Assembly (NCBI GenBank): GCA_043747745.1
Contig: JAYTOP010000085.1
Span: 1-48,796 of the forward strand
Source: SZAS-103 sp043747745
GTDB lineage: Bacteria; Pseudomonadota; Gammaproteobacteria; Xanthomonadales; Xanthomonadaceae
DNA length: 48,796 bases
Reading direction: 5' to 3'
Below, one piece after another: positions 16,521-25,050 of the stretch (position 1 is the stretch's first letter; each line of letters starts with the position of its first letter). The notes below the pieces were generated by a model, which saw only the letters and a list, made by a program, of their open reading frames with translations, had not been told where the DNA came from and did no database searches. The translations under genes were made by a program, and so were the position numbers.

Positions 16521-18914
16521 TCAATTGCGCTGGTTCACCTGCAGGATCTTCGGGGTCACGAAGATCAACAATTCAGCCTTCTGACTGGTCTTGCTTTTGG
16601 TACGGAACAGATTACCCAAGCCAGGGAGGTCGCCCAGGAAGGGAACCTTGCTCAGATCTTCCTGCTTCTTGAACTCGTAGATGCCACCGACCACCACCGT
16701 CTGGCCCGACTCAACCAGCACGGCCGTCGTGATTTCACGCTTGGTGATCTGCGGGACAGCACCGAAATTCGCGACATCCAGAAACCTCGCCAGCTCATCC
16801 TTCTTGACCGCAAGCGCCATGTAGACGCGGTTGTCGTTAGTGATGGTCGGCGTGACCTTGAGCTCCAGCAACACATCCTTGAATTGCACGTTAGGCGTGG
16901 CTGCTCCGCCGCCCGAGCCACCAGTGATCGTCACGTAGCCAATCTCGTCACCTTGGCGAATCACGGCTTCCTTCTGGTTGCTGGTGATGATGCGCGGGTT
17001 CGAGACCACTTCGCCACGACCCTCGGTCTGCATAGCGGTCAGTTCCAGATCGAGCGCATGGCCACCCCGAAGGATGGACAAGGCAAGGCTGCCGCCTGAA
17101 TTGTTGACCGGGAAATTGCTCTGCAAGCCATGCAGGATGGTGGGAAACACGTGGACGGGCAGAACCACCTTCGCCGCGCCCGGCACCGGCATCGGAATCT
17201 TGTCGGCAGCGGCCTTGCTCAGCCCTGAGATCGCGGCTTCATAGGCTCTTTGTGCTGTCAGATTCTTGATATTGTTTTCAACGAGCGCATTGTGGTTTGC
17301 GACCTCAGCTGCTAGGTCTGCATTGTGGTTCGCAATGTTGGTGTCAACTACCGAATTCTGCGTGGAGAGCGCGTCTTCACGGCTTCCACCCCAGCTGGTC
17401 AGTGACCTTGAGCCGTCATTGAAGCCGTTCAGCCCCAGACGTGCACCGATGTCGCGGGCAAAGTTTTCCGAAGCGATGACGATCCTCGCCTCGATGAGCA
17501 CTTGATCCACCGGACGATCAAGCAGCGAAACCAGTTGCTTGACCTCGGCCACCTTCTTGGGAAGATCGATCAGCAGCAGGGTATTGCTGCGGCGATCAAA
17601 GCTGACGCTGCCGCGCGGCGACAGGAAACCACGATTCTGCGATTGTCCAGCGGCGCCGCCGCCAGAGTTGGACGACTTACTGTCTTCGGTCAACAGCTTG
17701 GCGATGTCTTCTGCGTTACCGTAATTGACCGGGATGTATTCGGTGACCGTCTCGGCACGCTGTTCGATTGCAATGCGGGCGTCTTCCTTGGCCTGTTCGT
17801 AGTCGGACAGCTCTTTCTGTGGAGCAACCCAGACCACACCGCCATCCCGACGCTTGTCCAGTGCCTTGGCGCGCAACACGATATCCAGAGCCTGGTCCCA
17901 TGGCACATTGATCAGGCGCAGGGTGACATTACCCTGCACCGTGTCGGCCGCGACGATATTGAGGTTGGATTCCTCGGCGATCAACTGCAGCACCGTGCGA
18001 ACCGGCACATCCTGGAAGTTGAAGGTTGCAGGCTTGCCTTTGTAGACCGCTGCGGCAGCCGGGCCACCAACGCGACCGGGAGCAGCGGTCGTGTTGTCGC
18101 CGCTGCCTTTCTTCGGATTGATCTCGACCACGTATTCGTTGCCGGTCTGATAGGCGGACGACTCGAATGCACCGTTGGTATTGATGACCAGTCGAGTACC
18201 ACCGGCTTCGGCACGCGGATCGATCGACTGCACCGGTGTCGCAAAGTCGCTGACGTCCATATGTTTGGAAAGATTCGCGGGAATCGCAGCATTACCGACA
18301 TCCAGCATCACGCGGGTGCCTTCGGTGCGCATGTTGGCATTCGCACCGTCGCCGCTGAACCGGATCACAATACGGCCAGAGCCATTGCTGCCGCGACGAA
18401 AATCAATGTTGGACACACTCAAGGCACCCATCACCCGACGTGAGGGATCAGCACTGTTGGCTAGCACTGGTCCCTTGACCGAAGTCCCCGCCATCTGTGA
18501 GCCCGTTGCTGCGACTGACAACACCAAACGGTTGCCTTCAATACGCGACTCGTAGGCTGCCGGTCGGAATAGATCGACCACAACACGCGTGCGGCCATTT
18601 GCCTCCGCTGCAGAAACGGCACTGGCGGAGCCATTACCGATAGTGACTTTCCGCGCAGCCATGCCGTTGCGCGTGTCGGGCAGGTCGATGGCAATTCGAG
18701 GTGGATTATCGGTCGTGAAGACCTGAGCGTCGGCGATCGGATCTGCGAACTGCAGGGTGATATCGACCCCGCCCTTGGCCCCCGGCGCATGGCTGACTTG
18801 TTGCAGCACATTCGACGCGAACGCGGGGAATGCACTGCAGAGCATCCAGACACCCATGCCAAGCGCTGCGGCGCGCGACCGGTTCATCCGGCGAATGACG
18901 TTGATTGCGCTCAT
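16521..18914 (-). CDS. pilQ: Type IV pilus outer-membrane secretin PilQ
   Basis: PilQ forms the outer-membrane ring through which the type IV pilus leaves the cell. Order: a signal peptide (cleavage after AFPAFA, about residue 33), AMIN domains that bind peptidoglycan (about 38-130 and 165-275), a secretin short N-terminal domain (FNFQDVPVRTVLQLIAEESN, about 305), secretin N domains, and the C-terminal secretin core with EVVSNPRIITSNQKEAVIRQ and VVVGGIYEF. At 797 residues it is longer than many PilQs. Extra sequence of about 60 residues near 495-560 (VVDTNIANHNADLAAEVANH onward) looks like an inserted Asn/Ala-rich coiled stretch, followed by KIPMPVPGAAKVVLPVHV. It closes the pilMNOPQ operon, 15 bp after pilP. 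Confidence 0.95.
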   Translation of the reverse strand: MSAINVIRRMNRSRAAALGMGVWMLCSAFPAFASNVLQQVSHAPGAKGGVDITLQFADPIADAQVFTTDNPPRIAIDLPDTRNGMAARKVTIGNGSASAVSAAEANGRTRVVVDLFRPAAYESRIEGNRLVLSVAATGSQMAGTSVKGPVLANSADPSRRVMGALSVSNIDFRRGSNGSGRIVIRFSGDGANANMRTEGTRVMLDVGNAAIPANLSKHMDVSDFATPVQSIDPRAEAGGTRLVINTNGAFESSAYQTGNEYVVEINPKKGSGDNTTAAPGRVGGPAAAAVYKGKPATFNFQDVPVRTVLQLIAEESNLNIVAADTVQGNVTLRLINVPWDQALDIVLRAKALDKRRDGGVVWVAPQKELSDYEQAKEDARIAIEQRAETVTEYIPVNYGNAEDIAKLLTEDSKSSNSGGGAAGQSQNRGFLSPRGSVSFDRRSNTLLLIDLPKKVAEVKQLVSLLDRPVDQVLIEARIVIASENFARDIGARLGLNGFNDGSRSLTSWGGSREDALSTQNSVVDTNIANHNADLAAEVANHNALVENNIKNLTAQRAYEAAISGLSKAAADKIPMPVPGAAKVVLPVHVFPTILHGLQSNFPVNNSGGSLALSILRGGHALDLELTAMQTEGRGEVVSNPRIITSNQKEAVIRQGDEIGYVTITGGSGGGAATPNVQFKDVLLELKVTPTITNDNRVYMALAVKKDELARFLDVANFGAVPQITKREITTAVLVESGQTVVVGGIYEFKKQEDLSKVPFLGDLPGLGNLFRTKSKTSQKAELLIFVTPKILQVNQRN

Positions 18915-18929
18915 CTTGCTACTCCCCGA

Positions 18930-19463
18930 TCATTGATTTGGTAGTGCGATGGAAGCCGGGCGTTCGATCCATCCGCCCGCTCCGTCCGGCACCAGTTCGG
19001 TGATGTCGATCTTGGTCGGCTCCACCGATGTCACGCGACCATCGCTTTGCCCCAGATAGGTCTCCGGAGCCACCGTTATCCTGTGGGTGACCTTGTCTGG
19101 CGACATGACCAACCCAACGAGATTGTTACCAGCCCCCAGCGTACCGACCATGACCAGACTGTCCAGCGGGTAAGCTTCCAGCACCTGCTTGCGACGATCA
19201 GGGTTGGGACGCGGGCCAGAGGCACTGCGCGTATCAACAGGTGCCGCGAACGGATCACGCAAGCCCTGGTCATTGTAGAGGAACGTTTCAAACTGCTGCA
19301 TTGCCGGAATGGGTGGCGGCAGAATCGCAGGTTTAGCTTTGATTTCCGCAACCCAAGCCTCTAGGTTGGGGTCTGACGTAGTGGTACGTCCACATCCAGC
19401 CAGCAGTGTCACCGCGAGCAGAAAGGTTGCGTAGTGAAATACGAGATTCCGATTGCCAGTCAT
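18930..19463 (-). CDS. pilP: Type IV pilus assembly lipoprotein PilP
   Basis: PilP is an inner-membrane lipoprotein that links the PilMNO complex to PilQ across the periplasm. The signal sequence ends in a lipobox LLAGC (cysteine near residue 24). The body holds DPFAAP (start of the conserved fold), LDSLVMVGTLGAGNNLVGLV, and VAPETYLGQSDGRV, all family hallmarks. I chose the ATG at 19463 because MTGNRNLVFHYATFLLAVTL starts a proper signal peptide; it is one base from the pilO stop. The product has 177 residues, a normal length. Confidence 0.94.
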   Translation of the reverse strand: MTGNRNLVFHYATFLLAVTLLAGCGRTTTSDPNLEAWVAEIKAKPAILPPPIPAMQQFETFLYNDQGLRDPFAAPVDTRSASGPRPNPDRRKQVLEAYPLDSLVMVGTLGAGNNLVGLVMSPDKVTHRITVAPETYLGQSDGRVTSVEPTKIDITELVPDGAGGWIERPASIALPNQ

Positions 19464-19464
19464 G

Positions 19465-20175
19465 TCAATGCCCCCCCGCCGTCGGAGCAGTTGTCGGCGT
19501 GGCCGTACCTGCTGGTGCAGGTGCGCCATTAGCACCTGGCGCGACCGGTTGTGCCGGAATGTCGTCCGAGTCCAGATAGCGGTATGTTTTCACTGTACCT
19601 TCCAGCGTCAGACTGCCATCCGTGCTGATTTTACCGCCCCTGTCAGTCGGCTTGAGCGAAATATCGTGCATGGTCAGGATCACAACCCGCGGCAACGACG
19701 CTACTCCACTCATGAAGGATCCAAACTGATGGTAAGTGCCCACCATCCGCAGAACAATCGGCTTTTCAGCATAAAACTGCTGCGGAATTTCAGGCCCCGG
19801 CTGGAACAATTCGTTGACGATGCCGGTTGCGAGTGCAGTCTGGGAAATGTCCACGATCAGATCCGGCATTTCGGTCTTGCCTGGCAGTTGACGCATCATC
19901 TGCTGCAGCATTTCTTCCATTTGCGCAAACTGAATCTTCAGCGGTTCAAGAATGGCAGCATCGGCTTGCTTGGCCTCAAACGTATGCTTGAGAGAGTCTT
20001 CGGTCTGCTCCAAGCCCGCTAGCGTCTCGCGCTTGCCGCTGATCGAGAAATAATAAATCACACCGAGGATAAGGGCTGCCAGAAGCGTACAGGCCGTCCA
20101 TTTCAGTCCGTCTGGCCAAGCGCCTGCGTTGTTGTAATCGATGTTCTTGAAATCGAATTTCTTCTTGGTGCTCAC
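19465..20175 (-). CDS. pilO: Type IV pilus inner-membrane protein PilO
   Basis: PilO is a bitopic inner-membrane protein that dimerises with PilN in the pilus alignment complex. A short cytoplasmic N-terminus (KKKFDFKNIDYNNAGAWPDG) precedes one membrane span (TACTLLAALILGVIYYFSIS, about 27-46). A coiled coil (about 50-105) and a ferredoxin-like periplasmic domain follow (ELFQPGPEIPQQFYAEKPI; VGTYHQFGSFMSGVASLPRV). The C-terminal tail is Ala/Pro/Thr-rich. It has 236 residues. The start overlaps the pilN stop by four bases. Confidence 0.95.
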   Translation of the reverse strand: MSTKKKFDFKNIDYNNAGAWPDGLKWTACTLLAALILGVIYYFSISGKRETLAGLEQTEDSLKHTFEAKQADAAILEPLKIQFAQMEEMLQQMMRQLPGKTEMPDLIVDISQTALATGIVNELFQPGPEIPQQFYAEKPIVLRMVGTYHQFGSFMSGVASLPRVVILTMHDISLKPTDRGGKISTDGSLTLEGTVKTYRYLDSDDIPAQPVAPGANGAPAPAGTATPTTAPTAGGH

Positions 20176-20948
20176 GGGGTCGCCCCTCCCTTGCTACCGG
20201 CAGCCGGCGCAGGCTTCGGCTCTGTCTTCACGGGTGCCGCTGCAGGTGCGGGCGCTGCAGGTGCAGGCGCTGCTGACGCTGGCGCAGCGCCGCCTGGTAA
20301 TGCGGGTGCCGGTGAAGTTGCCGATGGCGCCGGTGCCGCCATCGGTGCCATCAATGGTTTGCCATCAGGCCCTAGCACAGGCTTGCCATCGGGTCCGAGC
20401 ACCTGGCCTGGCTTCGTCAAAGTCAGCGTCAAGTCAAAGGTATAGGGTAGCGTCTTGTCGTCGCCCTTGACCTCGATGACCGACAGATCAGGATTGGTCA
20501 TCCAGCCGGACGCTTCGATATTGCGCATATAAGCGCTGACTCGCGCGTTGGACTGGGTCTGCCCGTCCAGGGTTAGTTTGTCCCCGTTTTGCTTGATCGA
20601 GGTCAGGCGGACGCCTTCCGGAATGGTGCGCACGAGCTCATCGAACAGGTGCACCATCCGGGAACGGTCGGTCTGAAGTTCCTCGATCGCATCCTTGCGT
20701 CGCATCAGCTTGGCTTTCCGGCTCTGAAGATCCTTGATCTCCGTAAGCTTCGCTTCCAGCTGGGAGATCTGGTCGTTCAGATAGGCGTTGCGGCTTGTCT
20801 GCCCATCGATCTGGTAGCTGAAGAAGACGCTACCCGCCACACCAAGGGCAAACGCAACGGCAGCAGAGATTCCGAGCAGAAGGAAAAACTCTTTCTGGCG
20901 GGCTTTGCGGCGCTCGCTGCGCCACGGCAGGAGATTGACCTTGGCCAT
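20172..20948 (-). CDS. pilN: Type IV pilus inner-membrane protein PilN with Ala/Pro-rich tail
   Basis: PilN binds PilM through its cytoplasmic N-terminus. That site is visible as AKVNLLPWRSERRKARQKEF (residues 2-21), which matches the conserved NLLPWR motif. One membrane span (FLLLGISAAVAFALGVAGSV, about 22-41) is followed by a coiled coil (SQLEAKLTEIKDLQSRKAKL) and the ferredoxin-like domain (LFDELVRTIPEGVRLTSIKQ). Unusually, the last about 75 residues are Ala/Pro-rich with a duplicated GPDGKP; the usual PilN is about 180-210 residues and this one is 258. The pilM stop abuts its start. Confidence 0.94.
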   Translation of the reverse strand: MAKVNLLPWRSERRKARQKEFFLLLGISAAVAFALGVAGSVFFSYQIDGQTSRNAYLNDQISQLEAKLTEIKDLQSRKAKLMRRKDAIEELQTDRSRMVHLFDELVRTIPEGVRLTSIKQNGDKLTLDGQTQSNARVSAYMRNIEASGWMTNPDLSVIEVKGDDKTLPYTFDLTLTLTKPGQVLGPDGKPVLGPDGKPLMAPMAAPAPSATSPAPALPGGAAPASAAPAPAAPAPAAAPVKTEPKPAPAAGSKGGATP

Positions 20949-22006
20949 CAGTCGAAACTCCTCAAGGCTAAGCCGCAGGCGATCATCAGCGCGGGTGCAT
21001 CCTGTTCAAGCGCTTTGGCTTGCACACGAGGACCGAGCGTCATATTGGCTAGCGGGTTGGCGATCAGGGTCGGCACGCCGAGTTGCTCCTCGATCATGCC
21101 GGCCATGCCGACGATCGAAGCACAGCCGCCGGCCAGAACGATCTGATCGACGCGATTGAACTCGCTACCGGCATAGAAGAACTGCAACAGGCGGCTGATC
21201 TGCTGAACCATCGCTTCCTTGAACGGTTCCAGCACCTCGACCTCGTAGCTCTCGGGCAATCCACCCTGGCGCTTGGCCAGACCGGCTTCCTCGTAGTTCA
21301 GGCCGTAACGACGCATGACTTCGTCGGTAAGTTGCTTGCCGCCGAACGTCTGCTCACGCGTGTAGATGCTGCGCTGGTCGCGGAGCACATTGAGCGTGGT
21401 GACCGTCGCACCGACATCGACCAACGCAACCAGGCCGTCTTTCGGGACGGATAACTGGTCGGCGATCAGTCGGAAGGCGTTTTCCATTGCGAAGGCTTCG
21501 ACATCCATCTTGGCCGCGATCAACCCGCCCATTTCAAGGGCCGACTGCCGTAGCTCGACATTCTCCGAACGCGATGCGACCAGCAGCACTTGCAGGACAT
21601 CGGGGTTGCCGGGCATCGGCCCGAGCACCTCGAAATCCATGCTGACTTCGTCGATCGGATACGGGATGTATTGGGCCGCGTCGTACTGGATCTGATCTTC
21701 CAGTGCGTCCTCGTCAAGGTTGGACGGCATCGTGATCAGTTTGGTGATCACGGCCGAACCTGCAACCGCAGCAGCGGCGTGCTTGGCCTTGGTGCCCGAT
21801 CGAGCGACTGCGCGCTTGATCGCGTCGCCAATCGCCTCGACCTCGACGATGGACTTCTCGACCACCGCGTTCGACGGCAATGGCTCGACCGCGTAATGCT
21901 CCACGCGATAGCGCCCGCCGCTCTGGCTCAATTGAAGGAGCTTGATCGCGGTGGAACTGATGTCGACACCGACGAGCGGTGCCTGAGTGTTTCCGAAGAG
22001 ACCCAC
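20948..22006 (-). CDS. pilM: Type IV pilus cytoplasmic actin-like protein PilM
   Basis: PilM is a cytoplasmic actin-fold ATP-binding protein that starts the pilus alignment complex by binding PilN. Visible motifs: GVDISSTAIKLLQLS (phosphate 1, near 12-26), LVALVDVGATVTTLNVL (phosphate 2) and IVLAGGCASIVGMAGMIEEQ (adenosine motif). I prefer the GTG at 22006, giving VGLFGNTQAPLVGVDIS (352 residues), because GGGGAG lies five bases upstream. The ATG at 22030 has no ribosome site. It is the first gene of pilMNOPQ, divergent from the PBP1a gene. Confidence 0.95.
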   Translation of the reverse strand: MGLFGNTQAPLVGVDISSTAIKLLQLSQSGGRYRVEHYAVEPLPSNAVVEKSIVEVEAIGDAIKRAVARSGTKAKHAAAAVAGSAVITKLITMPSNLDEDALEDQIQYDAAQYIPYPIDEVSMDFEVLGPMPGNPDVLQVLLVASRSENVELRQSALEMGGLIAAKMDVEAFAMENAFRLIADQLSVPKDGLVALVDVGATVTTLNVLRDQRSIYTREQTFGGKQLTDEVMRRYGLNYEEAGLAKRQGGLPESYEVEVLEPFKEAMVQQISRLLQFFYAGSEFNRVDQIVLAGGCASIVGMAGMIEEQLGVPTLIANPLANMTLGPRVQAKALEQDAPALMIACGLALRSFD

Positions 22007-22061
22007 GGTTTCTCCCCTTCCTGCGGGCATTTAGCGGCGAAATGTGCGCCGCTGCATTAAA

Positions 22062-22090
22062 TTAATAACGATTTGCTCACGAAATAGCAA
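22062..22090 (-). promoter_or_regulatory. Predicted pilMNOPQ promoter
   Basis: On the minus strand TTGCTA and TATTAA are separated by 17 bases, each matching four of six positions of the sigma-70 consensus, about 55 bp before the pilM GTG. The surrounding AT-rich tract (22055-22110) stands out from the GC-rich neighbourhood. Confidence 0.4.
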
Positions 22091-22199
22091 CAGGCAGAGT
22101 AAAAATAGTCGCCGACCCCATCCTCGAGCCCCCATCGACAGCCCCACCTCCCCCCGAAGGTGCGCCCCGCCCGATTCCCTGAGCAGACCGCCCACGTTC

Positions 22200-22205
22200 T
22201 ATACT
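22200..22205 (+). promoter_or_regulatory. Predicted -10 element for the PBP1a gene
   Basis: TATACT at 22200-22205 matches five of six consensus bases and would start transcription near 22212. It has no good -35. It lies after the ATG at 22160 and before the ATG at 22247, which supports the later start for the protein. Confidence 0.35.
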
Positions 22206-22246
22206 CCTTTGCCCTACCCTCTGTAAACCTCTGGAAGCTTCCAAGG

Positions 22247-24970
22247 ATGGCCCGACTCCTCCGCTGGCTGCGCCGCGCGATCTACGCAGGCCTTGTTTTG
22301 CTTGTTCTTGGCGTGTCTGCGCTGGGGATTACCTATTGGCTGCTGGTGCCACGCCTGCCCGACGTCGAGGGCTTGCGGCACGTCGAACTGCAGCTGCCAA
22401 TGAACATCTATTCGCGCGAAGGGCGGCTGATTGCGCAGTTCGGCGAGGTCAGGCGCTACCCGATCCGCATCCAGGACGTCCCCGTCCGCCTCAAGCGCGC
22501 GTTCCTCGCGGTCGAGGACGCCAGGTTCTACGAGCATTCCGGAGTGGACTGGCGCGGCATCACGCGCGCAGTCTGGCTGCTCGCGACAACCCACGGACAC
22601 CGCGTTCCTGGCGGCAGCACGATTACCCAGCAGGTTGTCAAGCAGTACTTCCTCAGCAACGAATACAGCTACACCCGCAAGCTGACCGAGATCGCGCTTG
22701 CGCTGAAAATCGAGCGTGAACTGACCAAGGACCAGATCTTCGAGCTGTACCTCAACAAGAGCTTCTTCGGCAATCGCGCGTACGGCGTCGCCGCTGGCGC
22801 CGAGTACTACTACGGCAAGAAGCTCGACCAGCTCACATTGGCTGAATCCGCATCGCTCGCAGCGATCCCGAAGTTCCCGTCCAGCGGCAATCCGCTGTCG
22901 AATCCCGATCGCGCGAAGGAACGCCGCAACTACATCCTCGACCGCATGTTTGAGTTGCACTTCATCAGCGACGCCGAGCGCCGCGCCGCTCAGGCCGAAG
23001 TGCCGCATGCAGCGCCGCATGAGCCGCCGGTGGAAGTCGAAGCGCCCTACGTTGCCGAGATGGTGCGCCAGGCCATGCTCGACCGCTACGGCAGCGACGC
23101 GCTCGACCGCGGCTATCGCGTCTACACCACGATCGACGCGACCAAGCAGGCTGCGGCCAATCTCGCATTGCGCAACAACCTGCTGGTCTACGACCGCCGC
23201 CACGGCTATCGCGGCCCGGAAGCGAAGCTTGACCTCAATGCCGAGACCGACCGCGCTGCGCTGCTCCAGAAATTGCTCGCACGCGGCACCTACGGTGGGC
23301 TGCTGCCGGGCGTGGTACTGGACGCGACCGACAAGGACGCGCGCGTGCTGCTCGGCGACGGCCAGGAAGTCATGATCGATCTCGAAGCAGTGCGCTGGGC
23401 GATCGCCCCCGGCAAAGCGACGCGTGTCAACGCGCTGCTCACGCGTGGCGATGTGATCCGGCTGCTGCCGATCACCAAAGCCGATCAGGAAAGAGTCGCG
23501 CAGATCGCTGCCGCCGAGAAGATCAGGATCAAGACCAAAGCCAAGGCCAAAGGCAAGTCCGATGCCGACAAGGCTCCTGCGCTGCCCATGATCGACAAGG
23601 CCGACGAGGCCATCATCGCCACGTACCAGCTCAACGAGATCCCCAAGGCGCAGTCCGCACTGGTGTCGCTGGAACCCGAAGACGGTGCGTTGCGCGCACT
23701 CGTCGGCGGTTTCAGCTTCGCCCAGAGCAAGTTCAACCGCGCAACCCAGTCGCTGCGGCAACCCGGTTCGAGCTTCAAGCCGTTCATCTACGCAGCGGCG
23801 TTCGAGCGCGGCTTCTCGCCTGCCTCGATCGTGCTCGACGCTCCGGTGGTGTTCAACGACCGCTCGTCGGGCAAGTCATGGCGGCCACAGAACGACGACG
23901 GCAAGTTCGACGGACCGATTCGCCTGCGCGAAGCGTTGGCGCACTCGCGCAACCTGGTCTCGGTGCGGCTGCTGGACGCGATCGGCGTGGATTTCGGCTA
24001 TCGCTACGTGCAGAACTTCGGCTTCAGCCCGCAGAGTGTTCCGCAGAATCTCTCGATGTCGCTGGGAACCGCCGCAGAGCCGCCCATCGCGATGGCGCGC
24101 GGCTACACAGTGTTCGCGAACGGCGGCTTTCTGGTCGAGCCCTACTTCATCGATCGCGTCGTCGACCGCAATGGCGTGACCATCGCGCGCGCGCACCCGG
24201 CGCGCGCCTGCCTTGGCTGCGTCGAACGCGTGCAGCAGGATCAGGCCGTGTCGAGCGTGGTCGACGGTTTCGACCTTGGTCCTGTCTCGGTCGCACCCCC
24301 GGCCGACCCGAATACGCCGATCGGTGCGGATGTCCCGACGAGCGTCAGCAGCATCGCAAACGCGCAGTCCGCGTCGCTTCCCGCAAGCGCATCGACGACT
24401 GCGTCGCCCATCGTCGCGGCAGCAGTCGTCATGCCGCCCGTGGACCCTGATTTTGTCGGCCCGGCATCCACCTTTCCGGCGCATCGTGCGATCGACGAGC
24501 GCACCGCGTTCCTGATCGTCTCGATGATGCAGTCGGTGATCGATCACGGCACCGGCGCAGCCGCGAAAGTGCTCAATCGCGCGGATATCGGCGGCAAGAC
24601 CGGCACCACCAACGACATGCGCGATGCTTGGTTTTCGGGTTACGGAGGTCATCTGGTCACGACGGTGTGGGTCGGCATGGACGACTTCTCGACGTTGGGC
24701 CACGGCGAATTCGGCGCGCGCGCTGCGCTACCGATCTGGATCGACTACATGCGCGTGGCGCTGACCGATGTGCCGGAGCGCACCTTCGACCCGCCCGCCG
24801 GCATCGTCACCACATTGATCGAACGCGGCAGTGGCCGACTGCTTCCGCCGGGCACGCCAGGCGGCCTGCCGGAATACTTCAAAGCCGAGGAACTCGAACG
24901 CTTCCAGAACGAAGTGCCGGGTACCGCCGATTCGACCGCGACCAACGAACAGGCTTTTGATATCTTCTGA
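22247..24970 (+). CDS. mrcA: Penicillin-binding protein 1A (bifunctional glycosyltransferase/transpeptidase)
   Basis: PBP1a polymerises and cross-links peptidoglycan at the inner membrane. After a cationic N-terminus and one membrane span (about 12-35) comes the GT51 glycosyltransferase domain, with catalytic glutamate E90 in AVEDARFYEHSG, then GGSTITQQVVKQYFL and RKLTEIALALKIERELTKD. An OB-like insert with a Lys/Ala-rich patch (about 425-445) leads to the transpeptidase domain: S508-S-F-K511 (catalytic serine), S567-R-N569 and K784-T-G786. A Pro/Ala/Ser-rich insert of about 90 residues lies between the SRN and KTG boxes. The 907-residue length suits PBP1a. I chose the ATG at 22247, preceded by CTGGAAG, over 22160. 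The divergent position to pilM is classic for gammaproteobacteria. Confidence 0.95.
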   Translation: MARLLRWLRRAIYAGLVLLVLGVSALGITYWLLVPRLPDVEGLRHVELQLPMNIYSREGRLIAQFGEVRRYPIRIQDVPVRLKRAFLAVEDARFYEHSGVDWRGITRAVWLLATTHGHRVPGGSTITQQVVKQYFLSNEYSYTRKLTEIALALKIERELTKDQIFELYLNKSFFGNRAYGVAAGAEYYYGKKLDQLTLAESASLAAIPKFPSSGNPLSNPDRAKERRNYILDRMFELHFISDAERRAAQAEVPHAAPHEPPVEVEAPYVAEMVRQAMLDRYGSDALDRGYRVYTTIDATKQAAANLALRNNLLVYDRRHGYRGPEAKLDLNAETDRAALLQKLLARGTYGGLLPGVVLDATDKDARVLLGDGQEVMIDLEAVRWAIAPGKATRVNALLTRGDVIRLLPITKADQERVAQIAAAEKIRIKTKAKAKGKSDADKAPALPMIDKADEAIIATYQLNEIPKAQSALVSLEPEDGALRALVGGFSFAQSKFNRATQSLRQPGSSFKPFIYAAAFERGFSPASIVLDAPVVFNDRSSGKSWRPQNDDGKFDGPIRLREALAHSRNLVSVRLLDAIGVDFGYRYVQNFGFSPQSVPQNLSMSLGTAAEPPIAMARGYTVFANGGFLVEPYFIDRVVDRNGVTIARAHPARACLGCVERVQQDQAVSSVVDGFDLGPVSVAPPADPNTPIGADVPTSVSSIANAQSASLPASASTTASPIVAAAVVMPPVDPDFVGPASTFPAHRAIDERTAFLIVSMMQSVIDHGTGAAAKVLNRADIGGKTGTTNDMRDAWFSGYGGHLVTTVWVGMDDFSTLGHGEFGARAALPIWIDYMRVALTDVPERTFDPPAGIVTTLIERGSGRLLPPGTPGGLPEYFKAEELERFQNEVPGTADSTATNEQAFDIF

Positions 24971-25004
24971 GCGTCGACGCCGGACTGCTTTTTTTCGGGT
25001 CGAT

Positions 25005-25028
25005 CCCGCGCGACGCTCGTAGCGCGGG
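25005..25028 (+). promoter_or_regulatory. Hairpin in the leader of the 216-residue unknown gene
   Basis: CCCGCGC at 25005-25011 and GCGCGGG at 25022-25028 form a perfect 7-bp stem with a 10-base loop, about 13 bases before the GGAGG ribosome site. It follows a run of seven T (24989-24996 region). It could be an end-of-mRNA structure for the PBP1a gene or a leader structure for the next one. Confidence 0.4.
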
Positions 25029-25050
25029 CTGTGCTGCTCCGGAGGCCGCC

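Noticed and set aside
22160..22246. Longer N-terminus for PBP1a starting at 22160
   Set aside because: The extra residues do not resemble the family and the predicted -10 box lies within them.
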